Shown: one piece after another, positions 1 to 5,002 of the stretch
How the letters are laid out: each line of letters begins with the position of its first letter
Numbering within the stretch: position 1 is the first letter of the stretch
Source: Elusimicrobiota bacterium
GTDB taxonomy: Bacteria > Elusimicrobiota > Elusimicrobia > Elusimicrobiales > UBA9959
NCBI GenBank assembly: GCA_022703115.1
Contig: JAKLEK010000017.1
Coordinates: 8,276 to 13,773 of the forward strand
DNA length: 5,498 nucleotides
Direction of reading: 5' to 3'
Program-made: the position numbers and the translations under genes
Notes under the pieces: generated by a model
The model's input: the letters and a program-made list of their open reading frames with translations, nothing else
Database searches by the model: none
What the model was told of the DNA's origin: nothing

Positions 1-194
1 GACGCGGGCGCCGCCGGCGCGGATGGTTCCGCCGCCGGTCCTTTTACGGAGGCGGATGGCGCGGGCGCCGCCGGCTGCGGGTCCGTCTGGGCCGCCGCGT
101 TCGGCTGGGGCATCGGCGGCTTGGCCACGTAAGAGTACCAGAATATATATACGGCCGAGGACAGCAGCACGGCCAGTATCAGGTTCCTGTTCAT
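1..194 (-). CDS. yidC: YidC membrane protein insertase, N-terminal fragment (runs off the window)
   Basis: Reading the minus strand from ATG at 194-192 gives 64 complete codons, open to the window edge. The protein starts MNRNLILAVLLSSAVYIFWY, the typical first transmembrane helix of Gram-negative YidC. It is followed at about residues 26-64 by a low-complexity linker made almost only of Pro, Ala, Ser and Gln. In the family this linker leads into the large periplasmic P1 domain, and the catalytic five-helix insertase core comes later; both lie outside this window. YidC inserts and folds inner-membrane proteins, alone or with SecYEG. The start is supported by a GGAG Shine-Dalgarno at 206-203, eight bases before the ATG. 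It is the last visible gene of the rpmH-rnpA-yidD-yidC cluster, 54 bp after yidD. The identification rests on helix, linker and gene order, because the conserved core is not present. Confidence 0.9.
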   Translation of the reverse strand, partial: MNRNLILAVLLSSAVYIFWYSYVAKPPMPQPNAAAQTDPQPAAPAPSASVKGPAAEPSAPAAPA

Positions 195-202
195 CTGTTC
201 AT

Positions 203-206
203 CTCC
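203..206 (-). promoter_or_regulatory. Shine-Dalgarno site of yidC
   Basis: The minus strand reads GGAG here, with eight bases before the yidC ATG at 194-192. It is the clearest ribosome binding site in the window and fixes the yidC start. The nearby ATGs at 208-206 and 202-200 are out of frame with the YidC protein. Confidence 0.7.
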
Positions 207-248
207 ATATTTTCAGCGCTATGCGGCGGTCCGCCGGGGCGGTGCGCG

Positions 249-503
249 TCACCGGACGGGGTCGTATCCCCCCGGGTTCCAAGGGTGGCAGCGGATTATC
301 CGTGAAGCGCTCAGGAGAGCGCCCTTGAACAGTCCGTGCTTTATAAAGGACTGGAAGCTGTACTCCGAGCAGGTGGGATGGAACCGGCAGGCGCGCGGCC
401 CCAGAAGAGGCCTTAAAAGTCCGTAAATCGCGCGCGCCGCATGGGCGATCTTTTCCCTGGCGGAAGGCCGGCCCCGGCCCGCGGCCGGTCCGGTGCCGTT
501 CAT
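249..503 (-). CDS. yidD: Membrane protein insertion efficiency factor YidD
   Basis: This 84-aa protein belongs to the small YidD family (Haemolysin/DUF37), which sits between rnpA and yidC in most bacteria and helps YidC-dependent insertion at the inner face of the membrane. The signature is present in order: LGPRACRFHPTCSEY at residues 34-48 with the two cysteines, KHGLFKG at about 55-61, then RCHPWNPGGYDPV at 71-83 with the third cysteine. An amphipathic stretch at about 19-33 (IAHAARAIYGLLRPL) is the usual membrane-associating helix. The frame stays open upstream to 584, but that would overlap rnpA by 85 bases. The ATG at 503-501 overlaps the rnpA TGA as ATGA, gives a family-like length, and implies translational coupling. 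The N-terminal 15 residues (Gly/Arg/Pro rich) are not conserved. Confidence 0.93.
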   Translation of the reverse strand: MNGTGPAAGRGRPSAREKIAHAARAIYGLLRPLLGPRACRFHPTCSEYSFQSFIKHGLFKGALLSASRIIRCHPWNPGGYDPVR

Positions 504-889
504 ACGGCCCCGCTGGACAGTCCCGCCCTGGTCCAGACCGCTTTCAGCGCGGTCTTCGCCTGTAAAAGGGTCTTTATTCCGCATCCCGCTTTCGGATATA
601 CTATTATCCGCGTTCCGTCCAATAACGAGTCTTTCGACGTTCTGAAAGCTTCTCTGAGAAGCCTTTTAAGTCTGTTGCGTTGTACGGCCCCGCCGGTCTT
701 CTTGCTCACTACGAGGCCGAGTTCCCTGCCCGTACCGGCCGGCGCAACGCCGGCGGCGGCCTTCGCCGAAGGCGCGCAGGACCACATCACCAGGTCCCTG
801 GTCGAATGCCTGCGTCCCTCGTTGAAGACGAACTCGAAGTTACTGCGTCCGCGCAGACGCGCGCTTCTGGGAAAAGAGAACTTTCCCAT
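500..889 (-). CDS. rnpA: Ribonuclease P protein component
   Basis: This 129-aa basic protein is the protein subunit of RNase P, which binds the catalytic RNA and the 5' leader of precursor tRNAs. Diagnostic features are the N-terminal basic start followed by an F-x-F-V-F segment (residues 18-22, leader-binding cleft), the strand RELGLVVSKKTGGAV (55-69), and the family signature RNRLKRLLRE (71-80), the RNR motif helix that contacts the RNA. The order beta-helix-RNR agrees with the family, and the length is within the normal 110-130 range. An Ala/Gly-rich insertion at about 40-54 replaces the usual short loop. It starts 9 bp after the rpmH stop and overlaps yidD by 4 bp (ATGA), so the three genes are probably one transcript. 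No good Shine-Dalgarno is seen before the ATG, so translation may depend on coupling to rpmH. Confidence 0.95.
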   Translation of the reverse strand: MGKFSFPRSARLRGRSNFEFVFNEGRRHSTRDLVMWSCAPSAKAAAGVAPAGTGRELGLVVSKKTGGAVQRNRLKRLLREAFRTSKDSLLDGTRIIVYPKAGCGIKTLLQAKTALKAVWTRAGLSSGAV

Positions 890-898
890 TATAGGGCG

Positions 899-1036
899 TC
901 AATCCGGGATCAGATGCCATCTCCCTTTGGCGCGCCGTCTCGCCAGGGTTTTCCTTCCTCCGGCCGTCTTCATCTTGGCGCGAAAGCCGAGGGTCTTCTT
1001 CCTTCTTCTTACGTTAGGTCGGTATGTAGGTAGCAT
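899..1036 (-). CDS. rpmH: Large ribosomal subunit protein L34
   Basis: A short frame read on the minus strand from ATG 1036-1034 to TGA 901-899 encodes 45 residues. It begins MLPTYRPNVRRRKK, continues with TLGFRAKM and KTAGGRKTLARRR, and ends AKGRWHLIPD. This is a complete L34: the T-Y-x-P-x-x-R-R start, the H/L-G-F-R-A/x-R/K-M core, GGR, and the L-x-x-R-R-x-K-G-R tail. L34 is a very basic protein of the 50S subunit, near the base of the 23S rRNA domains. It heads the rpmH-rnpA-yidD-yidC cluster. The second residue is Leu rather than the common Lys, a variant of the usual MKRTYQP opening. No Shine-Dalgarno precedes the ATG; the upstream bases are AT rich. Confidence 0.97.
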   Translation of the reverse strand: MLPTYRPNVRRRKKTLGFRAKMKTAGGRKTLARRRAKGRWHLIPD

Positions 1037-1046
1037 AGTGATATCA

Positions 1047-1052
1047 ATTATA
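1047..1052 (-). promoter_or_regulatory. Candidate -10 box of the rpmH-rnpA-yidD-yidC operon
   Basis: The minus strand carries a perfect TATAAT (1052-1047) in an AT-rich island (about 1037-1076) that contrasts with the GC-rich surroundings. Initiation about seven bases downstream would fall near 1040, only a few bases from the rpmH ATG at 1036, so the message would be nearly leaderless. No good -35 box is seen at 16-18 bp spacing. A second possible -10, TATACT at 1075-1070, would leave a leader of about 27 bases. The choice between them cannot be settled from sequence. Confidence 0.45.
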
Positions 1053-1117
1053 TTAAAATTCGGGGCAATAGTATATACCGCGCCGCAAGGACCTGAGCGG
1101 CGGAGGCCGTCCGGTGC

Positions 1118-1129
1118 GCGCCGCGGCGC
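1118..1129. repeat. 12-bp perfect palindrome upstream of recO
   Basis: The bases GCGCCGCGGCGC are self-complementary. The site lies five bases before the recO extended -10 element, where a -10/-35 spacer would sit, so it could be an operator. It is made only of G and C in a GC-rich genome, and chance occurrence is quite possible. Confidence 0.3.
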
Positions 1130-1134
1130 ATAAT

Positions 1135-1143
1135 TGCTAGAAT
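1135..1143 (+). promoter_or_regulatory. Candidate extended -10 promoter of recO-glyQ-glyS
   Basis: The sequence TGCTAGAAT fits the extended -10 pattern TGnTAnAAT, which can work without a strong -35; none is visible at 1115-1120. Initiation about seven bases after the element falls on or next to the A of the recO ATG at 1150, predicting a leaderless transcript. AGGG at 1144-1147 is too close to the ATG (two bases) to act as a normal Shine-Dalgarno. Confidence 0.45.
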
Positions 1144-1149
1144 AGGGCC

Positions 1150-1833
1150 ATGACTTTCTGCGATCGCGGGATAGTCTTGCGCAGCCGTCCGCTCCGGGAG
1201 AACGACCGGATAGTGACGGTCTTTACGAGGGAGCACGGCAAGCTCGAGGTCGCGTTCAAAAGCGTGCGCCTGGCGAAGGGCAGGCTGCGGGCCCTTTCGG
1301 AGCCTGTAAGCCGCGGCGACTACCGCTTCTTCATGAAGAACGACAGGGGCCTTCCGGTCTGCACCGGAGGGCAGACGCTCTCGGTCTTTCCGCGCGTCCG
1401 CCTTTCTTCCGACCTGCTGTTCATGGCGTGCCATTTCTGCGAGGTGATAAGCAAGATAACCCCCCTCTATCAGCCGAGTCCGGACAAGTACGACCTCCTG
1501 CTCGGAGCGCTGGAGCATCTTGAGGCCCGCGGAGATGGAGCCGGTATGAGCTCGCGGCCGTCCGCGGCGGAAGTGGCCGGCCACGCGACGATAGGCCCCT
1601 GGACCCGGAGGGCTTTCGCGCTCCGGGCGCTGGACGCGGCCGGATTCGGTTTCAGGCACACGTCCGTCGGGCTGGACGCCCGTGTCTGGGACGTCCTGCA
1701 CGTTGGGAGCTGGAACGAAGTCCGCGGCCTGGACTCTGACGAGCGCGCCCTTGACGTCCTGGACGATATGCTCAGGCGGTTCTTTTCGGAACAACTGGAC
1801 CAGCGGCTGCATACGCTGGAATTCGTACGATGA
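1150..1833 (+). CDS. recO: DNA repair protein RecO
   Basis: This 227-aa protein resembles RecO, the single-strand-DNA annealing and RecFOR mediator protein that helps load RecA at gaps. The N-terminal OB fold is recognisable: GIVLRSRPLRENDRIVTVFT (residues 7-26), then HGKLEVAFKSVR (29-40) with the family's turn to a basic K/R-rich strand, and a further strand SRGDYRFFMKN (54-64). A helical domain follows (about 86-125 and 150-215), including an A-F-A-L-R-A-L-D-A-A-G-F helix at 155-166, as in RecO C-terminal domains. The C4 zinc-finger insertion found in many RecO proteins after this helix is missing; the only cysteines are residues 4, 71, 94 and 97. It leads the operon and overlaps the next gene by ATGA at 1830-1833. 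The recO-glyQ-glyS order is a known arrangement. Sequence similarity in the C-terminal half is weak. Confidence 0.85.
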   Translation: MTFCDRGIVLRSRPLRENDRIVTVFTREHGKLEVAFKSVRLAKGRLRALSEPVSRGDYRFFMKNDRGLPVCTGGQTLSVFPRVRLSSDLLFMACHFCEVISKITPLYQPSPDKYDLLLGALEHLEARGDGAGMSSRPSAAEVAGHATIGPWTRRAFALRALDAAGFGFRHTSVGLDARVWDVLHVGSWNEVRGLDSDERALDVLDDMLRRFFSEQLDQRLHTLEFVR

Positions 1834-2741
1834 ATTTACAGGAGATAATAGCCGCGCTCGACAGGTACTGGTCGCGCAGGGGCTGTTCCCCGCTGCGTCC
1901 CTGCGACCTGGAAAAAAGCTCCGGCGCTCTTTCCCCTTCGGCCTTCTTCGGGGTGCTGGCCCCCGGGCCTTTCAGCTCCGCGGGCGTGGAACCGTGCCGC
2001 AGGCCAGTGGACGGGCGCTTCGGGGAGAATCCGGACCGTCTTTCCTCGTACTTCTCCTATCACGTCGTGATAAAGCCTCCGCCGGCGGACATGCAGAAGG
2101 TCTTCCTGTCTTCCCTGGCGCCGCTCGGCATCAGGACGGAGGAACACGACATCCGCTGGATCGAGAGCGCCCTCGACCTTCCCGCGCTGGGCGCCTCCGG
2201 CCCCGGATGGAAGATATCTATGGACGGCATCGAGACGGCCAGGTTCACGTATCTCCGCCGCATGGCCTCCCTGGAACTTGGCCAAGCCTGCGCGGAGATA
2301 TCGTACGGTCTGGAGCGTCTGGCCATGATAGCTCAGGGAAAAAAGCGGGTTCTGGATGTGAGGCTGGACGAGCGCCGCACATACGGGGAGATGTACGGTG
2401 AAAGGGAAAGACAGCTCTCTTATTACGCTTTCGAAGGTTCCGACCCTTCCGCGCTCCGCAGGGAGATGGAAGACGGTCTCAGGGGCGCGTCCTCCCTGCT
2501 GGACCGGGGGCACTATTTCCCGGCGTACGACCTGATAATGAGATGCTGCCGCTGCCTGGAACTTCTGGACGCGCGCCGGGCGCTCCCGCCCGCGGAGCGG
2601 GCGTCGGTCATTGAAAAGATAAGCTCCGCCGCCGGCGCCTGCGCCGCGGCGTATCTCGGTCCGGGCGCGGTCCGGACGCCACGGGACGGCGGCAAGGAAC
2701 TCAAGGGCGGGTCCGCCGACGCCCCGCTCCGCGGACGCTGA
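1830..2741 (+). CDS. glyQ: Divergent glycyl-tRNA synthetase alpha-subunit-like protein
   Basis: This 303-aa protein aligns over its full length with GlyQ, the catalytic alpha subunit of bacterial alpha2beta2 GlyRS (also 303 aa in E. coli). Clear matches are DRYWSRRGC (11-19), EPCRRPVDGRFGENPDRL (54-71, motif 2-like), VVIKPPPADMQ (79-89), EHDIRW (105-110), SYGLERLAM (158-166, motif 3-like), TYGEMY (184-189) and LLDARRALPPAER (245-257). The most conserved block of the family, normally close to L-G-A-W-G-L-G-W-E-V-W and G-M-E-V-T-Q-F-T-Y-F-Q-Q, is here LGASGPGWKIS (120-130) and GIETARFTYLRR (133-144). The invariant A-Y-V before the motif 2 region is AGV. ATP-binding arginines appear kept, while the presumed amino-acid and adenylate pocket has changed (inference). 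It starts in an ATGA overlap with recO and lies one base before the glyS-like gene. Glycine activation should not be assumed. The gene symbol marks homology only. Confidence 0.85.
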   Translation: MNLQEIIAALDRYWSRRGCSPLRPCDLEKSSGALSPSAFFGVLAPGPFSSAGVEPCRRPVDGRFGENPDRLSSYFSYHVVIKPPPADMQKVFLSSLAPLGIRTEEHDIRWIESALDLPALGASGPGWKISMDGIETARFTYLRRMASLELGQACAEISYGLERLAMIAQGKKRVLDVRLDERRTYGEMYGERERQLSYYAFEGSDPSALRREMEDGLRGASSLLDRGHYFPAYDLIMRCCRCLELLDARRALPPAERASVIEKISSAAGACAAAYLGPGAVRTPRDGGKELKGGSADAPLRGR

Positions 2742-2742
2742 A

Positions 2743-3585
2743 ATGAAAAGGGATCTCATCCTGGAAATACTCGCGGAGAACCTGCCGGCGCGCTCCATCG
2801 CGCCTGCCGAGGCGGCGCTGCTTTCCGCGGCCGGGGCCGCGCTGAAGACCGCGGAGTTCGTGTTGGACGGTATCGAGACCTGCGGGACTTACAAACGTAT
2901 CGTCCTGCATGCGCGCGGGCTTTCTTATCACGGGAATCATGGCGGCCGCGCGGCGTCTTCCGGCCCCGCCGCCAGGGTCCTGGCGGGACTTCTGCCCGGG
3001 CTTATCTCCGGCCTGGCCCTTCCCGGGACCGGCGCGCGTTCGTCCGGGCCGGTCAGGCGTCTGCTGGCGCTGTACGGCGATAAGGTGGTGCCTTTCTCTT
3101 TCGCGGGATCGCGGTCCGGCAGGATCACCGAGGGTTTGAGCGCGAAGGGTTCCCGCCCCTTGAGCGTCCCCTCGGCCGAAGCATATTTCAGGCTGCTGGA
3201 GGGCGTGAACGTCCTGGTCCGCGACTCCGACCGCGCCAAGGTCCTCTACAGGGAAATAGAACACGCGTGCAGGCGGATGAAGCTGGAGGCCGAATCGGAC
3301 CCGGAAGCGCTCAACGAGCTCCTGTATCTCACCGAGCATCCCGTGTGCGTCGTCGGTTCTTACGCGGAGGAATTCCTGCGTCTGCCTTCGGAACTGCTTT
3401 GCGATGTGATGAGGAAGCGGCTCCGGTTCCTGCCGCTGCGAGACGCGCGCGGAAAACTGCAGCCCTATTTCATCGGGGTCCGCGACGGGGTTTCCAGGGG
3501 GCAAAGGAACGTGCAGGAAGGGTTCCAGACGGCTCTCTCCGCCCGGTTGATGGACGCCGACTTCCTGTCCCGCCGCGCCCGTTGA
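2743..3585 (+). CDS. glyS: Truncated glycyl-tRNA synthetase beta-subunit-like protein
   Basis: This 280-aa protein corresponds to roughly the first 330 residues of GlyS, the beta subunit (about 690 aa) that recognises tRNA-Gly. Matches in order are DLILEILAENLP (4-15, family DLLLEIGTEELP), YKRIVLHARGL (50-60, family PRRLAL), LYGDKVVPFSF (110-120), RITEG (127-131), LTEHPVCVVGSYAEEFLRLP (196-215), a GKLQPYFIGV strand (237-246) and ARLMDADF (267-274). It stops there, so the HD domain and the anticodon-binding domain are absent. About 55 residues between KRIVL and GDKV are also missing relative to E. coli GlyS, including the K-R-G-P and M-R-W-G motifs. The G-H-R-F, M-K-G-x-Q-K-Y-F-P and G-N-E motifs are replaced by GLSA, MRKRLRFLP and EGFQ. 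No downstream frame continues the protein: a convergent gene begins 25 bp later. It starts one base after the glyQ-like gene. Confidence 0.82.
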   Translation: MKRDLILEILAENLPARSIAPAEAALLSAAGAALKTAEFVLDGIETCGTYKRIVLHARGLSYHGNHGGRAASSGPAARVLAGLLPGLISGLALPGTGARSSGPVRRLLALYGDKVVPFSFAGSRSGRITEGLSAKGSRPLSVPSAEAYFRLLEGVNVLVRDSDRAKVLYREIEHACRRMKLEAESDPEALNELLYLTEHPVCVVGSYAEEFLRLPSELLCDVMRKRLRFLPLRDARGKLQPYFIGVRDGVSRGQRNVQEGFQTALSARLMDADFLSRRAR

Positions 3586-3610
3586 AAAGGTCTTTTCGGC
3601 GGGCGGTCCC

Positions 3611-5002
3611 TCAGAAAGGATACCCTACCTTGATTATAGCGTTGGAGCCCTCCGATCCGGAGGCGAAGTCCATCGTCGCGACCAGCTGAGGCCTGATGAC
3701 CAGCCGCGCGGAGATGCCGGGTCCGTACTTCAGCTTCCCGGCGCTGAAATCCGAGGGTTTAGGGAATACGGTGCCGATGTCCAGAAAAGGAGCGATCTCG
3801 GTCTCGCTGATGAACCTGAAGAAAGGCGTTCTGGAGAGAGTGATCCTTTCCTCCACCGTTAATACCATTTTTCCCCTGTCCGTGAAGCGTCCGTCCCCGG
3901 CCATCCTCAGGCCCGTGCCTTCTCCCAGCTGCGGCATGGCGTAGAACGGCAGTTCGGCGCCGCGCTGGAACTGAAGAAGCCCGTGCACCGCTGTTATGAA
4001 GCGTCCCTCTTCCTTATAATTATAGTAGCTCTTCACCTGGAAGGCGTAGGTGCGGTATTCGTAGTCGGACCCCAGTTTCCTGTTGGAATAGAGCGCCGAG
4101 GCGCTGGCGTAGGTGCCTACCCTGGGCAGATAAAGATGGTCCGTCCTGTCGTATACGAGAGAGAAGCGGTTCGAATGAAAATCACGCGGGGTGGTCGCGT
4201 CGCGGTAAAGGTCCGGGAAGCGCTCGCTCACCTGAGCCGTGTCTTCCACCGGGCCTTCGCTGATTTTCTTGACGAAAAAGGAATGGGTAAGATTGAAATA
4301 AAAATGTCCGAAAATGGGCAGGTCGGCTATCAACTCCTCGCCGGTCATGTGGAGGGAGTAGTTCGCCTTACTGGAACGCCGGGCCCCGATGCCGACCCCG
4401 TAGAAGGACGGTTTGCCGGTTACCCAGAGCTTGGGTTCCCAGCTGAGGCGGATCCCGGAACCCAGCAGGTTTGGGGTGTAGTAATAGGCCATCAGTTCGC
4501 GTTCCACCCGCTGCGATCTGGAGCCGCGGAATATGAAGTAGCGCTGCTCGTCCGGGAAAACGTAGTGCCGGTACGTGAGCGTGGGCCCAAGGTTATCGTT
4601 GTAGCTGAGCGAAGGGACTATGACCGATCTCATGACGTCGGTCCCCGGCCTTCTTACGGCGAAGATGGGCATGATGCCGAAGCTCGGTCCCAGGTCCCGG
4701 CTGGAATCCGCGGTGGGAAGGAATATTACGGGCCCGTTGCGGGTGTCCAGGGTTATGCGCTGTAGTGCCCTGGCCAGAAGGTTCTCGTTGCGGTAAGCGG
4801 CGGAGGAGGCGGCGACCTGCTTGAAGATCTCCTCTTTCGTCCTGGGCTCCGGCTTCGCCAGTTCCTCTTTGGCGCCGGGAGCCGGCCTCCTGTACGTTCT
4901 TTTACCCCGCGGCGGCTGCGCCGTTAGGTCGGCGCATGACAGGAGGCATGCGGCCAGAAAGAGGCAGGCGGTCCCGAGCGTGGAACGGCGCGGTCTCGGC
5001 AT
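3611..5002 (-). CDS. Omp85/surface-antigen-type outer-membrane beta-barrel protein without POTRA domains
   Basis: This 463-aa exported protein has a basic N-terminus and hydrophobic segment (LGTACLFLAACLL, 9-21). A cysteine at 23 in LLSC could be a lipobox; otherwise cleavage is near residue 28. A charged, Pro-rich and helical linker follows (about 30-85), then alternating amphipathic strands to the end. The C-terminal part resembles the bacterial surface antigen barrel (BamA/TamA, Omp85): GEGTGLRMAGDGRFTDRG (360-377) recalls the L-R-G-Y...G-R-Y-R-D-R strand and loop 6 region, APFLDIGTVF (404-413) the F-x-D-x-G strand, and RPQLVATMDFASGSEG (437-452) the penultimate strands. It ends VGYPF, with the terminal Phe that the BAM complex recognises. 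At this size there is no room for the POTRA repeats of BamA. Its substrate is unknown. It starts one base inside the nadE stop (TGATG), so it is coupled to that gene. Confidence 0.75.
   Translation of the reverse strand: MPRPRRSTLGTACLFLAACLLSCADLTAQPPRGKRTYRRPAPGAKEELAKPEPRTKEEIFKQVAASSAAYRNENLLARALQRITLDTRNGPVIFLPTADSSRDLGPSFGIMPIFAVRRPGTDVMRSVIVPSLSYNDNLGPTLTYRHYVFPDEQRYFIFRGSRSQRVERELMAYYYTPNLLGSGIRLSWEPKLWVTGKPSFYGVGIGARRSSKANYSLHMTGEELIADLPIFGHFYFNLTHSFFVKKISEGPVEDTAQVSERFPDLYRDATTPRDFHSNRFSLVYDRTDHLYLPRVGTYASASALYSNRKLGSDYEYRTYAFQVKSYYNYKEEGRFITAVHGLLQFQRGAELPFYAMPQLGEGTGLRMAGDGRFTDRGKMVLTVEERITLSRTPFFRFISETEIAPFLDIGTVFPKPSDFSAGKLKYGPGISARLVIRPQLVATMDFASGSEGSNAIIKVGYPF

Noticed and set aside
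293..304. DnaA-box-like TTATCCGTG near rpmH-rnpA, as a sign of oriC
   Set aside because: It is a single poor match inside yidD, with no cluster of boxes and no AT-rich unwinding region beside it.
504..584. Longer yidD start adding 27 residues
   Set aside because: It would overlap rnpA by 85 bases, the extra residues match no YidD, and the internal ATG at 503 makes a classical ATGA coupling with the rnpA stop.
1836..2798. 320-aa minus-strand frame opposite the glyQ-like gene
   Set aside because: Composition is dominated by Arg, Gly and Ala as expected of a shadow frame, while the plus strand has an unambiguous GlyQ alignment.
3584..3600. Inverted repeat GAAAAG-GT-CTTTTC after the glyS-like gene as a terminator
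   Set aside because: The loop is only two bases, the stem is AT rich, and no T tract follows, so it does not look like an intrinsic terminator.
3267..3689. Plus-strand frame as a frameshifted continuation of the glyS-like gene
   Set aside because: It overlaps the glyS-like frame mostly inside conserved sequence and its extension past 3585 has no similarity to the GlyS HD or anticodon-binding domains.
3983..4765. 260-aa open frame on the plus strand inside the barrel gene
   Set aside because: It is antisense to a protein with clear barrel and export features, shows no recognisable domain, and long antisense frames are common in GC-rich genes.
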